In this document: piece after piece, positions 1 to 5,569 of the stretch
How the letters are laid out: every line of letters starts with the position of its first letter
How positions within the stretch are numbered: the first letter of the stretch is position 1
Assembly (NCBI GenBank): GCA_938028585.1
Contig: CALIZH010000263.1
Span: forward strand, 1 to 7,816
From: an uncultured Actinomyces sp.
Lineage (GTDB): Bacteria > Actinomycetota > Actinomycetes > Actinomycetales > Actinomycetaceae
DNA: 7,816 nt
Reading direction: 5' to 3'
The notes under the pieces: model-generated
What the model was told of the DNA's origin: nothing
The model's database searches: none
What the model saw: only the letters and a program-made list of their open reading frames with translations
Made by a program: the position numbers and the translations under genes

Positions 1-604
1 GGCCTGCGACCTGGACGCGGCCGCCGCGGCCCTTCGCACAGAAGGAGCGGCGCGAGCGGTACCAGGGGCGCGACTCGGCGGGCGGCAGGTGTACGGGGGC
101 GGCGACGGCGAGGTCGTTGCCGGTGGCGTTGTGGGCGTTGTTGTGGGCCGCGCTGTTGGTGCTGGTGTCTGCGCTGTTGGCGCTGTTGGCGGGCGTGAGC
201 TCCTGGGCGGACTGCTGGGGCGTGGTCTGCTGGGGCGCGTTCTGCTGGGGTGCACTGGTGGTGAACGAGGCGGGGGTTGCTTCGGTCGTACCGGTCGGGA
301 GGATGGGGGCGTTGGACGGGAGGGTTTCCTGTGGGTCCAGTGCGCCGTCCTCGGCGAGCGTGGATGCTGCTTCCTGCTCGGAGGGTGCGCCGACCTCGTC
401 GAGGGCGCTGAGCGTCTCCTCGAACGACGGGGTGGACATCTCGGCGAGCGCGTCCGCCATCGACTGGGCGGGCGTCTGCGAGGTAGCCATGTGCATGGCG
501 GCTTGCTCGCCAGCTTGCTCGGCGGCGTGCTCGGCGGCGGCCGTCACGTCGGCCAGCTCCTGGCCATCCGAACCGTGCAGGTTTTCACGCGGGTCATTCG
601 ACAT
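1..604 (-). CDS. Unrecognised Ala/Gln/Pro/Asn-rich protein, N-terminal 201 codons, cut by the left window edge
   Basis: Reading leftward from an ATG at 604-602, the frame stays open for 201 codons to the window edge, so the C-terminus and stop are missing. It begins MSNDPRENLHGSDGQELADV. Residues about 20-90 are Ala/Glu-rich and probably helical (AAAEHAAEQAGEQAA). Residues about 119-135 carry a PQQ-type repeat (APQQNAPQQTTPQQSAQE). Residues about 139-163 are an Asn/Ala/Ser-rich linker, and a basic segment (WYRSRRSFCAKGRGGR) starts near 181. No signal peptide, membrane segment or catalytic motif is visible. I do not recognise the family; it reads like a disordered N-terminal region in front of a domain outside the window. 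Support for the strand is coherent low-complexity composition with GC-ending codons; the plus-strand frames over the same bases give implausible Cys/Trp/Val-rich products. No Shine-Dalgarno sequence lies at usable spacing. The region is about 75% GC in a sampled line, against about 55% inside cas9. It is divergent from the CRISPR locus and nothing links it functionally. Confidence 0.72.
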   Translation of the reverse strand, partial: MSNDPRENLHGSDGQELADVTAAAEHAAEQAGEQAAMHMATSQTPAQSMADALAEMSTPSFEETLSALDEVGAPSEQEAASTLAEDGALDPQETLPSNAPILPTGTTEATPASFTTSAPQQNAPQQTTPQQSAQELTPANSANSADTSTNSAAHNNAHNATGNDLAVAAPVHLPPAESRPWYRSRRSFCAKGRGGRVQVAG

Positions 605-610
605 GCCCCC

Positions 611-640
611 ATTGTTTCAGGATCGTGCCACTTGTGTCGC
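611..640 (-). promoter_or_regulatory. Probable leaderless promoter of the leftward gene
   Basis: On the minus strand an extended -10, TG-A-AACAAT (hexamer at 616-611), is followed by exactly six bases (GGGGGC) and then the A of the ATG at 604. That is the usual distance from a -10 to the transcription start. A GCGACA (640-635) lies 18 bases upstream as a weak -35. This geometry predicts an mRNA starting on its own start codon, which is common in actinobacteria and would explain the missing ribosome binding site. Prediction from motif spacing only. Confidence 0.4.
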
Positions 641-649
641 CATGGCACG
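624..649. repeat. Perfect 7-bp inverted repeat in the divergent intergenic region
   Basis: CGTGCCA (624-630) and TGGCACG (643-649) are perfect inverted copies separated by 12 bases, with centres 19 bp apart, about two DNA turns. The element covers the candidate -35 of the leftward promoter and lies upstream of the tracrRNA promoter. It could be a dimeric-repressor operator or a chance palindrome in GC-rich DNA. Only the symmetry is visible. Confidence 0.35.
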
Positions 650-696
650 CGGGAGTGGGTGGGGTGGCATCGCCGAAAAGTCCTCGCGGATGTGGC

Positions 697-725
697 TTGC
701 ATCTCTGGAATTGGAGAGGTATGCT
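697..725 (+). promoter_or_regulatory. Probable tracrRNA promoter
   Basis: TTGCAT (697-702) and TATGCT (720-725) are separated by 17 bases, the optimal spacing for a vegetative sigma factor. The expected start falls at about 732, which is the first base of the recognisable anti-repeat. The coincidence of promoter geometry with the RNA boundary supports the call. The hexamers are 4 of 6 matches each, so this is moderate evidence. Confidence 0.5.
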
Positions 726-731
726 GTATGC

Positions 732-815
732 GATTGATTCTCAGTAAGAGCCGACTCGTTAGCGGCTCCGAATGCTCCACCGGGTCCTTCTCCGCGAAGG
801 GCCCGGTAGTTTTTT
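732..815 (+). ncRNA. tracrRNA of the type II-C system
   Basis: This is the trans-activating RNA that pairs with the crRNA repeat and anchors the guide in Cas9. The anti-repeat GATTGATTCTCAGT (732-745) matches the repeat end GATTGATTCCCAGC at 12 of 14 bases. Both differences are C-to-T changes that become G-U wobbles, so all 14 positions pair with a crRNA read from the minus strand. The tail has a 6-bp hairpin, GAGCCG (748-753) with CGGCTC (763-768), loop ACTCGTTAG, then a linker, then a terminator hairpin (779-807) and a T-run. The order CTCAGTAAG, a short hairpin containing CTCGTT, GCTCC, and a CCGG-based terminal stem closely resembles the remembered tracrRNA tail of C. diphtheriae Cas9. 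It lies directly upstream of cas9 on the same strand. The predicted length is about 80 nt. The 5' end is inferred from the promoter; a longer form starting further upstream cannot be excluded. Confidence 0.9.
779..815 (+). terminator. Rho-independent terminator ending the tracrRNA
   Basis: ACCGGG (779-784) pairs with CCCGGT (802-807). T785-G801 is a wobble, and CCTTC (786-790) pairs with GAAGG (796-800) around the loop TCCGC. This 12-bp stem is followed by AG and six T residues (810-815). The hairpin is probably also part of the Cas9-binding tracrRNA tail. It insulates cas9 from the tracrRNA promoter, so cas9 should need its own promoter. Confidence 0.9.
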
Positions 816-842
816 AAAACGGACGCAAATGTGTGTGCGGTG

Positions 843-857
843 TGACACTATGTGTCT
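843..857 (+). promoter_or_regulatory. Candidate cas9 promoter (extended -10) with overlapping palindrome
   Basis: TG-A-CACTAT (843-851) resembles an extended -10. Six bases (852-857) separate it from the A of the ATG at 858, predicting a leaderless cas9 mRNA. The hexamer is a poor match to TATAAT and no good -35 is seen, so this would be a weak promoter. The 13-bp palindrome GACACTATGTGTC (844-856; 5-bp arms, 3-bp centre) lies over the -10 and the start region and is placed where a repressor would block initiation. Confidence 0.38.
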
Positions 858-3800
858 ATGGTTACTTCCTCAGAAAACATTCCGAGTATCCGCTACCGTG
901 TCGGCATCGACGTCGGCCTGAAATCTATTGGCTTCTGCGCGGTCGAGGTCGACCGCAACGATCAGCCTGTGAAGCTGCTGAATTCAATGGTTTTCATTCA
1001 CGACGCTGGCGTCGATCCGAATGAGAACAAGGCAGCGAAGAGCCGAAAGTTGACGGCCGGTGTCGCCCGTCGAACGAGGCGCCTGTATCGCACGCGACAC
1101 CAGCGCCTGGTGAATTTGGATCGAGTTCTCTCCAAGGAATTCGGATGGCCGCTGCCTGACCTGACGGCTTTCAAGGATCCGCGCGAGCCCTGGCATGTGC
1201 GCTCGCGGCTGCTTGAGGGGTATATCGCCGACAACGATGAGAGAAAGGCAGCGTTGTCGATCGCACTGCGGCACATGGCTCGCCACCGCGGCTGGCGCAA
1301 TCCCTACGCCAAGGTGGAGACGCTCCTGCAGCCCGCTGAGCCGAGTGACTTCCTGAAGGGGCTCAACGAGCGCATCAGTGCATCCCTCGGTAGGAGCTTC
1401 CCGGCTGACGCGACCCCCGGTCAGCTCGTGGATGCGTACCTCGCTCACCCCGACTACGTGAAGGCTCCTGGCACGCCCAAGCTGCGCGGACCTCAGGGCA
1501 TTCTCGCCGGCAAGCTCCATCAGAGTGACAATGCGGAGGAAATCCGACGGATCTGCGAGGTGCAGCAGATTGATCCTGCGGACCGTGATCGGCTTGTTCG
1601 AGCCGTCTTCCAGGCGAAATCCCCCGCGGGGAGTGCGAAGGAGCGCGGACTCGTGGGACATGACGAGCTGCCGGGGCAGGGTAAGCACGTGCGTGCGGAG
1701 AAGGCACACCCTGCATTCCAGAAGTTCCGCATCGTGAGTGTGCTGGCGAACCTGCGTATTCGCGAGGGGCGTGCGGAGCGTCCGCTGACTCCGGAGGAGT
1801 TGCAGGGGCTGACTGATTTCCTGCTCATTGCTGGCCTCAAACAGGAGGTTACCTGGCAGGACCTGGCTGATAACCTCGGTATCGAGCGTTCGGATCTGCG
1901 AGGTACCGCGAAGGCCTCGTTCGATGGGTCGCCCGTCCTACGCACCCCTCCGACTGACGTCACCACTGAGAAGATTCTGGCCTGTAAGGTCAAGTGGCTC
2001 AAGGAGTGGTGGAAGGAAGCTGATGATGAGCAGCGCGGCTACTTTGTGGATGCCTTCTCGAACTCCGGTGGTTCCGAAGATAGTGGTGACGTGAATGATG
2101 AGGTCGCAGAGCTGCTCGAGCAGGCGACAGAGGACGACCAACTCGAGTTCGAGAAGATCTCACTGCCGCAGGGGCGAGCGGCATACTCGCTGGATAGCCT
2201 TCGTCGCTTGACGGACAGGATGCTTCGCGACGGTGTTGATCTGCACACTGCGCGTCGTCTCGAATTCAATGTTGGGGATGACTGGAAGCCCGCTGTGGAG
2301 CCGATCGGGGCTCCGACGGGTAACCCCGCAGTCGATCGCGTGCTCAAGCAGGTGAGCCGATGGCTGCACGCGGCGACCGAGCGCTGGGGCGAACCGACGG
2401 TCATCAACATTGAGCATGCGCGTGACGGCCTGGGGTCGGAACGCGTGGCCCGTGAGCTCATGCGAGAAAACGATAGACGACGCAGTGCAAATGCTGCGGC
2501 TGTTGCCAAAATGGCGGCACAGCTGAAACTTTCCGGAAAGGTGCGTCGTTCCGATCAGGTCCGCTACTTCGCGCTGCAAAGGCAAAACTGTCAGTGCCTC
2601 TACTGCGGTACCGACATTACGTTTATGACGGCGGAAATGGATCACATCGTTCCTCGTGCGGACGGCTCCTCGACGAATGACCGTTCCAATCTGGCTGCTG
2701 TGTGTCGTACGTGTAACCACAAGAAGGGGGCTATTCCCTTTGCTGCGTGGGCGTCGTCCGACCAGGCGAACGCGGGCGTCTCCCTGAAGGGTGCTCTTGA
2801 ACGTGTGAAGATGTGGCAGCGTGACAACGGTATGTCGCCTAAGCAGTTCAAGCAGCTGCAGCGTGAGGTGTCGGCTCGTCTCAAGTCCCGTAAGCCGGAC
2901 GAAGAGTTCGATGGTCGCTCGATGGAATCCGTCGCATGGATGGCTGTTGAACTGAGGACTCGTATCGAGGGCTTCTACCGCACGCGCGACGAAGAGGCAG
3001 TGCCTTCCGTGGGTGTTTACCGTGGTCAGCTAACGGCGGAGGCCCGGAAGGCCTCGGGCTTCGAGAGTCGAGTTAACCTGATCGGCGGTCGGGGCAAGAC
3101 CCGTTTCGACAGGCGTCACCACGCGATGGATGCGCTCGTTATCGCGCTGATGAATCCGTCGGTGTCCCGTACCCTCGCGCTGCGTGTGAACATGCGCGAC
3201 GCGCAGCGTCTTGCGGGCCTCGAGGAGACGTGGAAGAACTTCTATGGGAAGCCGGGCGAGGCTTCGCAGCGTTTCGAGTCCTGGCGTGAATCGATGCTTC
3301 GCGGCGTCGAGCTCTTCAACATTGCGTTGAGTGACAACGCGATTCCCTTCGCCGAGAACATTCGCCTGCGTGTTGGGTCAAGCGTCATCCACGACGCGAC
3401 GGTCCACTCCTTCTGTCCCCCGAAGACGCCGGATGGCGAGCAAATCATCACGAAGGGCTACGGTGAGCAGCACAGACTGGGTGACGCGCTCCCTGTTGAA
3501 CTGATCGACCGCGCAGAGACGCCCGCACTCTGGACAGCGCTCACGCGCTGCCCGGACTTCGACCCGAAGAAGGGTCTTCCTGAGAATCCGAACCGGACAA
3601 TCTCCGTGAATGGTACGCGCGTCGGACCGATGGATTCGCTGAACTTCTTTGGGTCCTCCGCTGCGTGCCTGAAGGTCCGTGGAGGATATGTGGAGCTCGG
3701 CAGTTCGATCCACCACGCAAGGATCTACCGCATTGACGGGAAGAAGACGGCATACGCGATGGTTCGAGTCTTCCAGGTCGATCTGTTGCGTCTGAAGGAC

Positions 3801-4274
3801 CAAGATCTGTTCACCACGCCCCTGAAGCCCTCAACGATCTCTATGCGGACCGCAGAGCCGAAGATTCGGCAAGCGCTGGCCGATGGGACTGCCACCCAGA
3901 TCGGATGGCTGGTTGAGGGGGATGAACTGCAAATCGACACCAGTAAGTACAGCGGCGGCTTCATTGGCGATGTCTTGGAACGCTATCCGGAGGCGACGAG
4001 TTGGAGGGTGGCTGGGATGCCTTCTTCCTCGAAACTGAGAATTAAGCCGCTCCTTCTCTCAAAGGAGGGATTCGTCGACGAAAAACAGGCTGAACGATTG
4101 GGAGTAGAGGCCACATCGGAAGCTGTACGGAAGACTGTGGATACTCCAGGCTGGTGGCCTGCAGTGAACGTCATATTTGGAGCTGGCACAGTTCGTGTTG
4201 TTCGCCGAAACTGCCTGGGCGAGGAGCGTTGGCGATCATCCGCGTCGCTGCCCGTATCGATGGTACTGGAGTGA
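858..4274 (+). CDS. cas9: CRISPR-associated endonuclease Cas9, type II-C (AnaCas9-like)
   Basis: RNA-guided nuclease that cuts both strands of invading DNA using crRNA and tracrRNA; 1138 aa, typical of compact II-C enzymes (AnaCas9 is 1101 aa). Numbering here is from the ATG at 858. RuvC-I is GIDVGLKSIG with D18. An Arg-rich bridge helix, GVARRTRRLYRTRHQRL, spans 68-84, and the REC lobe follows to about 510. RuvC-II is INIEHAR with E519. The HNH domain has DHIVPR with D595 and H596, catalytic N620, and a zinc knuckle of C580, C583, C616 and C619. RuvC-III is RRHHAMDA with H755 and D758. The C-terminal part, from about 800, should hold the beta-hairpin, WED and PAM-interacting domains. Spacings within HNH equal those of AnaCas9 (C566/C569, D581/H582, C602/C605, N606). 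A GTG in frame at 852 would add two residues. I prefer 858 because neither start has a Shine-Dalgarno sequence and the candidate -10 ends at 851. First gene of the cas operon; the ORF is intact. Confidence 0.97.
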   Translation: MVTSSENIPSIRYRVGIDVGLKSIGFCAVEVDRNDQPVKLLNSMVFIHDAGVDPNENKAAKSRKLTAGVARRTRRLYRTRHQRLVNLDRVLSKEFGWPLPDLTAFKDPREPWHVRSRLLEGYIADNDERKAALSIALRHMARHRGWRNPYAKVETLLQPAEPSDFLKGLNERISASLGRSFPADATPGQLVDAYLAHPDYVKAPGTPKLRGPQGILAGKLHQSDNAEEIRRICEVQQIDPADRDRLVRAVFQAKSPAGSAKERGLVGHDELPGQGKHVRAEKAHPAFQKFRIVSVLANLRIREGRAERPLTPEELQGLTDFLLIAGLKQEVTWQDLADNLGIERSDLRGTAKASFDGSPVLRTPPTDVTTEKILACKVKWLKEWWKEADDEQRGYFVDAFSNSGGSEDSGDVNDEVAELLEQATEDDQLEFEKISLPQGRAAYSLDSLRRLTDRMLRDGVDLHTARRLEFNVGDDWKPAVEPIGAPTGNPAVDRVLKQVSRWLHAATERWGEPTVINIEHARDGLGSERVARELMRENDRRRSANAAAVAKMAAQLKLSGKVRRSDQVRYFALQRQNCQCLYCGTDITFMTAEMDHIVPRADGSSTNDRSNLAAVCRTCNHKKGAIPFAAWASSDQANAGVSLKGALERVKMWQRDNGMSPKQFKQLQREVSARLKSRKPDEEFDGRSMESVAWMAVELRTRIEGFYRTRDEEAVPSVGVYRGQLTAEARKASGFESRVNLIGGRGKTRFDRRHHAMDALVIALMNPSVSRTLALRVNMRDAQRLAGLEETWKNFYGKPGEASQRFESWRESMLRGVELFNIALSDNAIPFAENIRLRVGSSVIHDATVHSFCPPKTPDGEQIITKGYGEQHRLGDALPVELIDRAETPALWTALTRCPDFDPKKGLPENPNRTISVNGTRVGPMDSLNFFGSSAACLKVRGGYVELGSSIHHARIYRIDGKKTAYAMVRVFQVDLLRLKDQDLFTTPLKPSTISMRTAEPKIRQALADGTATQIGWLVEGDELQIDTSKYSGGFIGDVLERYPEATSWRVAGMPSSSKLRIKPLLLSKEGFVDEKQAERLGVEATSEAVRKTVDTPGWWPAVNVIFGAGTVRVVRRNCLGEERWRSSASLPVSMVLE

Positions 4275-4280
4275 TTTCTG

Positions 4281-5198
4281 ATGGCAGAACAGTGGCGCGT
4301 TATTGACCTGTGTGGTTTCGAAGGTGAACTTCGGTCGACACGTGGCGGGGTCGAGGTGTGCCCGGACGAGGGAGCATCGACGATCATTCCCGTTGTCGAG
4401 GTCGCAGTTGTCCTCGTGGGTATGAAGGTCGCTCTGAGCGCCGCTGTTCTGCATCGCCTGGCAGAAGCCGATGTCGCAGTACTTTTCTGCGACTGGAGGG
4501 GTATACCGGAGGGCGGCTGCTACTCGTGGTCAGACCATGGCCGAGTAGCAGCCCGCCACCGAGCCCAGGCGGAGGTCTCCCTCCCGCGTAAGAAGAACGC
4601 ATGGGCGCGTCTGATCCGGGCAAAGATCGAGGGACAGGCTTCGGTGCTGGAAAACCTCAAGATTCGGGGTAGCGGGGAACTACTCGCGCTCGCTGATCAG
4701 GTTCGTTCGGGTGATCCTGGCAACGTTGAGGCCCAGGCTGCTCGGCTGTATTGGTCACGCGCCCTCGGAAAGGGTGTCGGGCGTCAACCGGCAGCCGGCC
4801 AACTGATCGGTGCGAACGCCTGCCTGGACTATGGATATTCTGTGCTTCGGGGGCATTTGATGAGGGCTGTTCTTTCCGCGGGTTTGGCTCCTGCGCTTGG
4901 GGTCTTCCACCGTGGTCGGGGGAATGCATTCGCGCTTGCTGACGATCTGATCGAACCGTTTAGACCAGCGATTGATGAGGTTGCACTGCAGCTTCCGCCG
5001 ACGGCTTCACCCTCTGATCGCACGGTGAAGCAACTACTTGTGGCTGCCGCGTCACAGCCTTTCGATTCGGACGGACATGGTATCCCGGCCGTATCCGAAG
5101 CCCTGGCCCAGTCTTTCGGGCGCTACGTTGAGGGTGACATCGATCGCCTCAACGTCCTGTCGTGGCAGGGACCTTCGCGGGTTGGTGTGGGTGAGTAA
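4281..5198 (+). CDS. cas1: CRISPR-associated endonuclease/integrase Cas1
   Basis: Cas1 is the metal-dependent integrase that, with Cas2, inserts new spacers at the CRISPR array. At 305 aa it has the normal length for type II Cas1. The N-terminal beta domain spans about 1-85 and includes VVEVAVVLVGMKVALS; the helical catalytic domain follows. Metal ligands are recognisable: E150 in GNVEAQAARLYW, H210 in LGVFHRGRGN, and D222 with E225 in ADDLIEPFRP, the standard type II signature. The ATG at 4281 lies 6 bases after the cas9 stop. GGAG (4268-4271), inside the end of cas9, gives a Shine-Dalgarno site at 9-base spacing, consistent with operon translation. cas2 follows after 2 bases. The DLIEPFRP signature and the cas9 neighbour separate it from type I Cas1. 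No residue appears lost, so adaptation should be possible. Type II Cas1 usually also needs Cas9 and tracrRNA to select PAM-adjacent DNA, and all of these are present. Confidence 0.97.
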   Translation: MAEQWRVIDLCGFEGELRSTRGGVEVCPDEGASTIIPVVEVAVVLVGMKVALSAAVLHRLAEADVAVLFCDWRGIPEGGCYSWSDHGRVAARHRAQAEVSLPRKKNAWARLIRAKIEGQASVLENLKIRGSGELLALADQVRSGDPGNVEAQAARLYWSRALGKGVGRQPAAGQLIGANACLDYGYSVLRGHLMRAVLSAGLAPALGVFHRGRGNAFALADDLIEPFRPAIDEVALQLPPTASPSDRTVKQLLVAAASQPFDSDGHGIPAVSEALAQSFGRYVEGDIDRLNVLSWQGPSRVGVGE

Positions 5199-5200
5199 GC

Positions 5201-5521
5201 GTGTCTGATGACGCTATGTGGTGTTTGGTGATGTTCGATCTCCCGGTGGAGACGAAGAAGCAGCGTCGCGAGGCAACGCGTTTCCGCAATGACCTTCTGG
5301 ATTGGGGCTTCTGCATGGTGCAGTTCAGCGTGTACGTGAAGTACTGGCCGACTGGTGGACAGGATCATGCGACCTTGCGGGCGATCAAGTCTCACCTCCC
5401 GGAGGGTGGGCAGGTACGAGTGTTGGCGTTGACGGATCGGCAGTGGGCGACGGGGCTCCGTTTTGAGAACGCGAAGCCTCGGAAGGAGCGTGGTTCGCCG
5501 GAGCAGCTCATGATTTTCTGA
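5201..5521 (+). CDS. cas2: CRISPR-associated protein Cas2
   Basis: Small ferredoxin-fold protein that bridges two Cas1 dimers in the spacer-integration complex; 106 aa, usual for type II Cas2. The first beta strand ends in WCLVMFDLP with the conserved Asp at residue 13. It is followed by the helix ETKKQRREATRFRNDLL and the strand GFCMVQFSVYVKYW, the typical Cas2 order. I chose the GTG at 5201, 2 bases after the cas1 stop; GGTGAG (5190-5195), 5 bases upstream, is a weak ribosome site and translation is probably coupled to cas1. An in-frame ATG at 5216 would give a 101-aa protein that still begins before the first strand (MWCLVMFDLP), so the start is uncertain. cas2 is the last cas gene: 49 bases separate its stop from the first repeat, with no room for csn2. 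This absence, with a single cas9-cas1-cas2 operon, sets subtype II-C. Confidence 0.95.
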   Translation: MSDDAMWCLVMFDLPVETKKQRREATRFRNDLLDWGFCMVQFSVYVKYWPTGGQDHATLRAIKSHLPEGGQVRVLALTDRQWATGLRFENAKPRKERGSPEQLMIF

Positions 5522-5525
5522 CGAA

Positions 5526-5569
5526 GATCCCCTGGTTTTCCGCTGTTTTTCAGGGAAAACTAGGGGATC
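5526..5569. terminator. 16-bp hairpin between cas2 and the array, probable bidirectional terminator
   Basis: GATCCCCTGGTTTTCC (5526-5541) pairs with GGAAAACTAGGGGATC (5554-5569) in all 16 positions, with one G-U wobble at 5534/5561. The loop is 12 bases and contains T5. It starts 4 bases after the cas2 stop and ends 1 base before the first repeat. The cas operon arrives from the left and array transcription from the right, so a symmetrical hairpin here fits convergent termination. No U-tract follows on either strand, so it may act as a U-less actinobacterial terminator or a barrier instead. Confidence 0.7.

Noticed and set aside
544..780. Minus-strand open frame crossing the tracrRNA
   Set aside because: It lies across the tracrRNA and its promoter, overlaps the start of the left gene in another frame, and has no recognisable domain.
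89..817. Long plus-strand open frames (89-817 and 117-737) over the left region
   Set aside because: Products are implausible (Gly/Val/Cys/Trp-rich), run through the tracrRNA or its promoter, and are antisense to the better minus-strand gene.
852..857. GTG at 852 as the cas9 start
   Set aside because: Possible, but there is no ribosome site and the candidate -10 ends at 851, so it would lie upstream of the predicted transcript start. The difference is only two residues.
858..5521. Self-targeting spacers against the cas genes or flanks
   Set aside because: I saw no spacer matching the window by eye; only a genome-wide search could settle self-targeting elsewhere.
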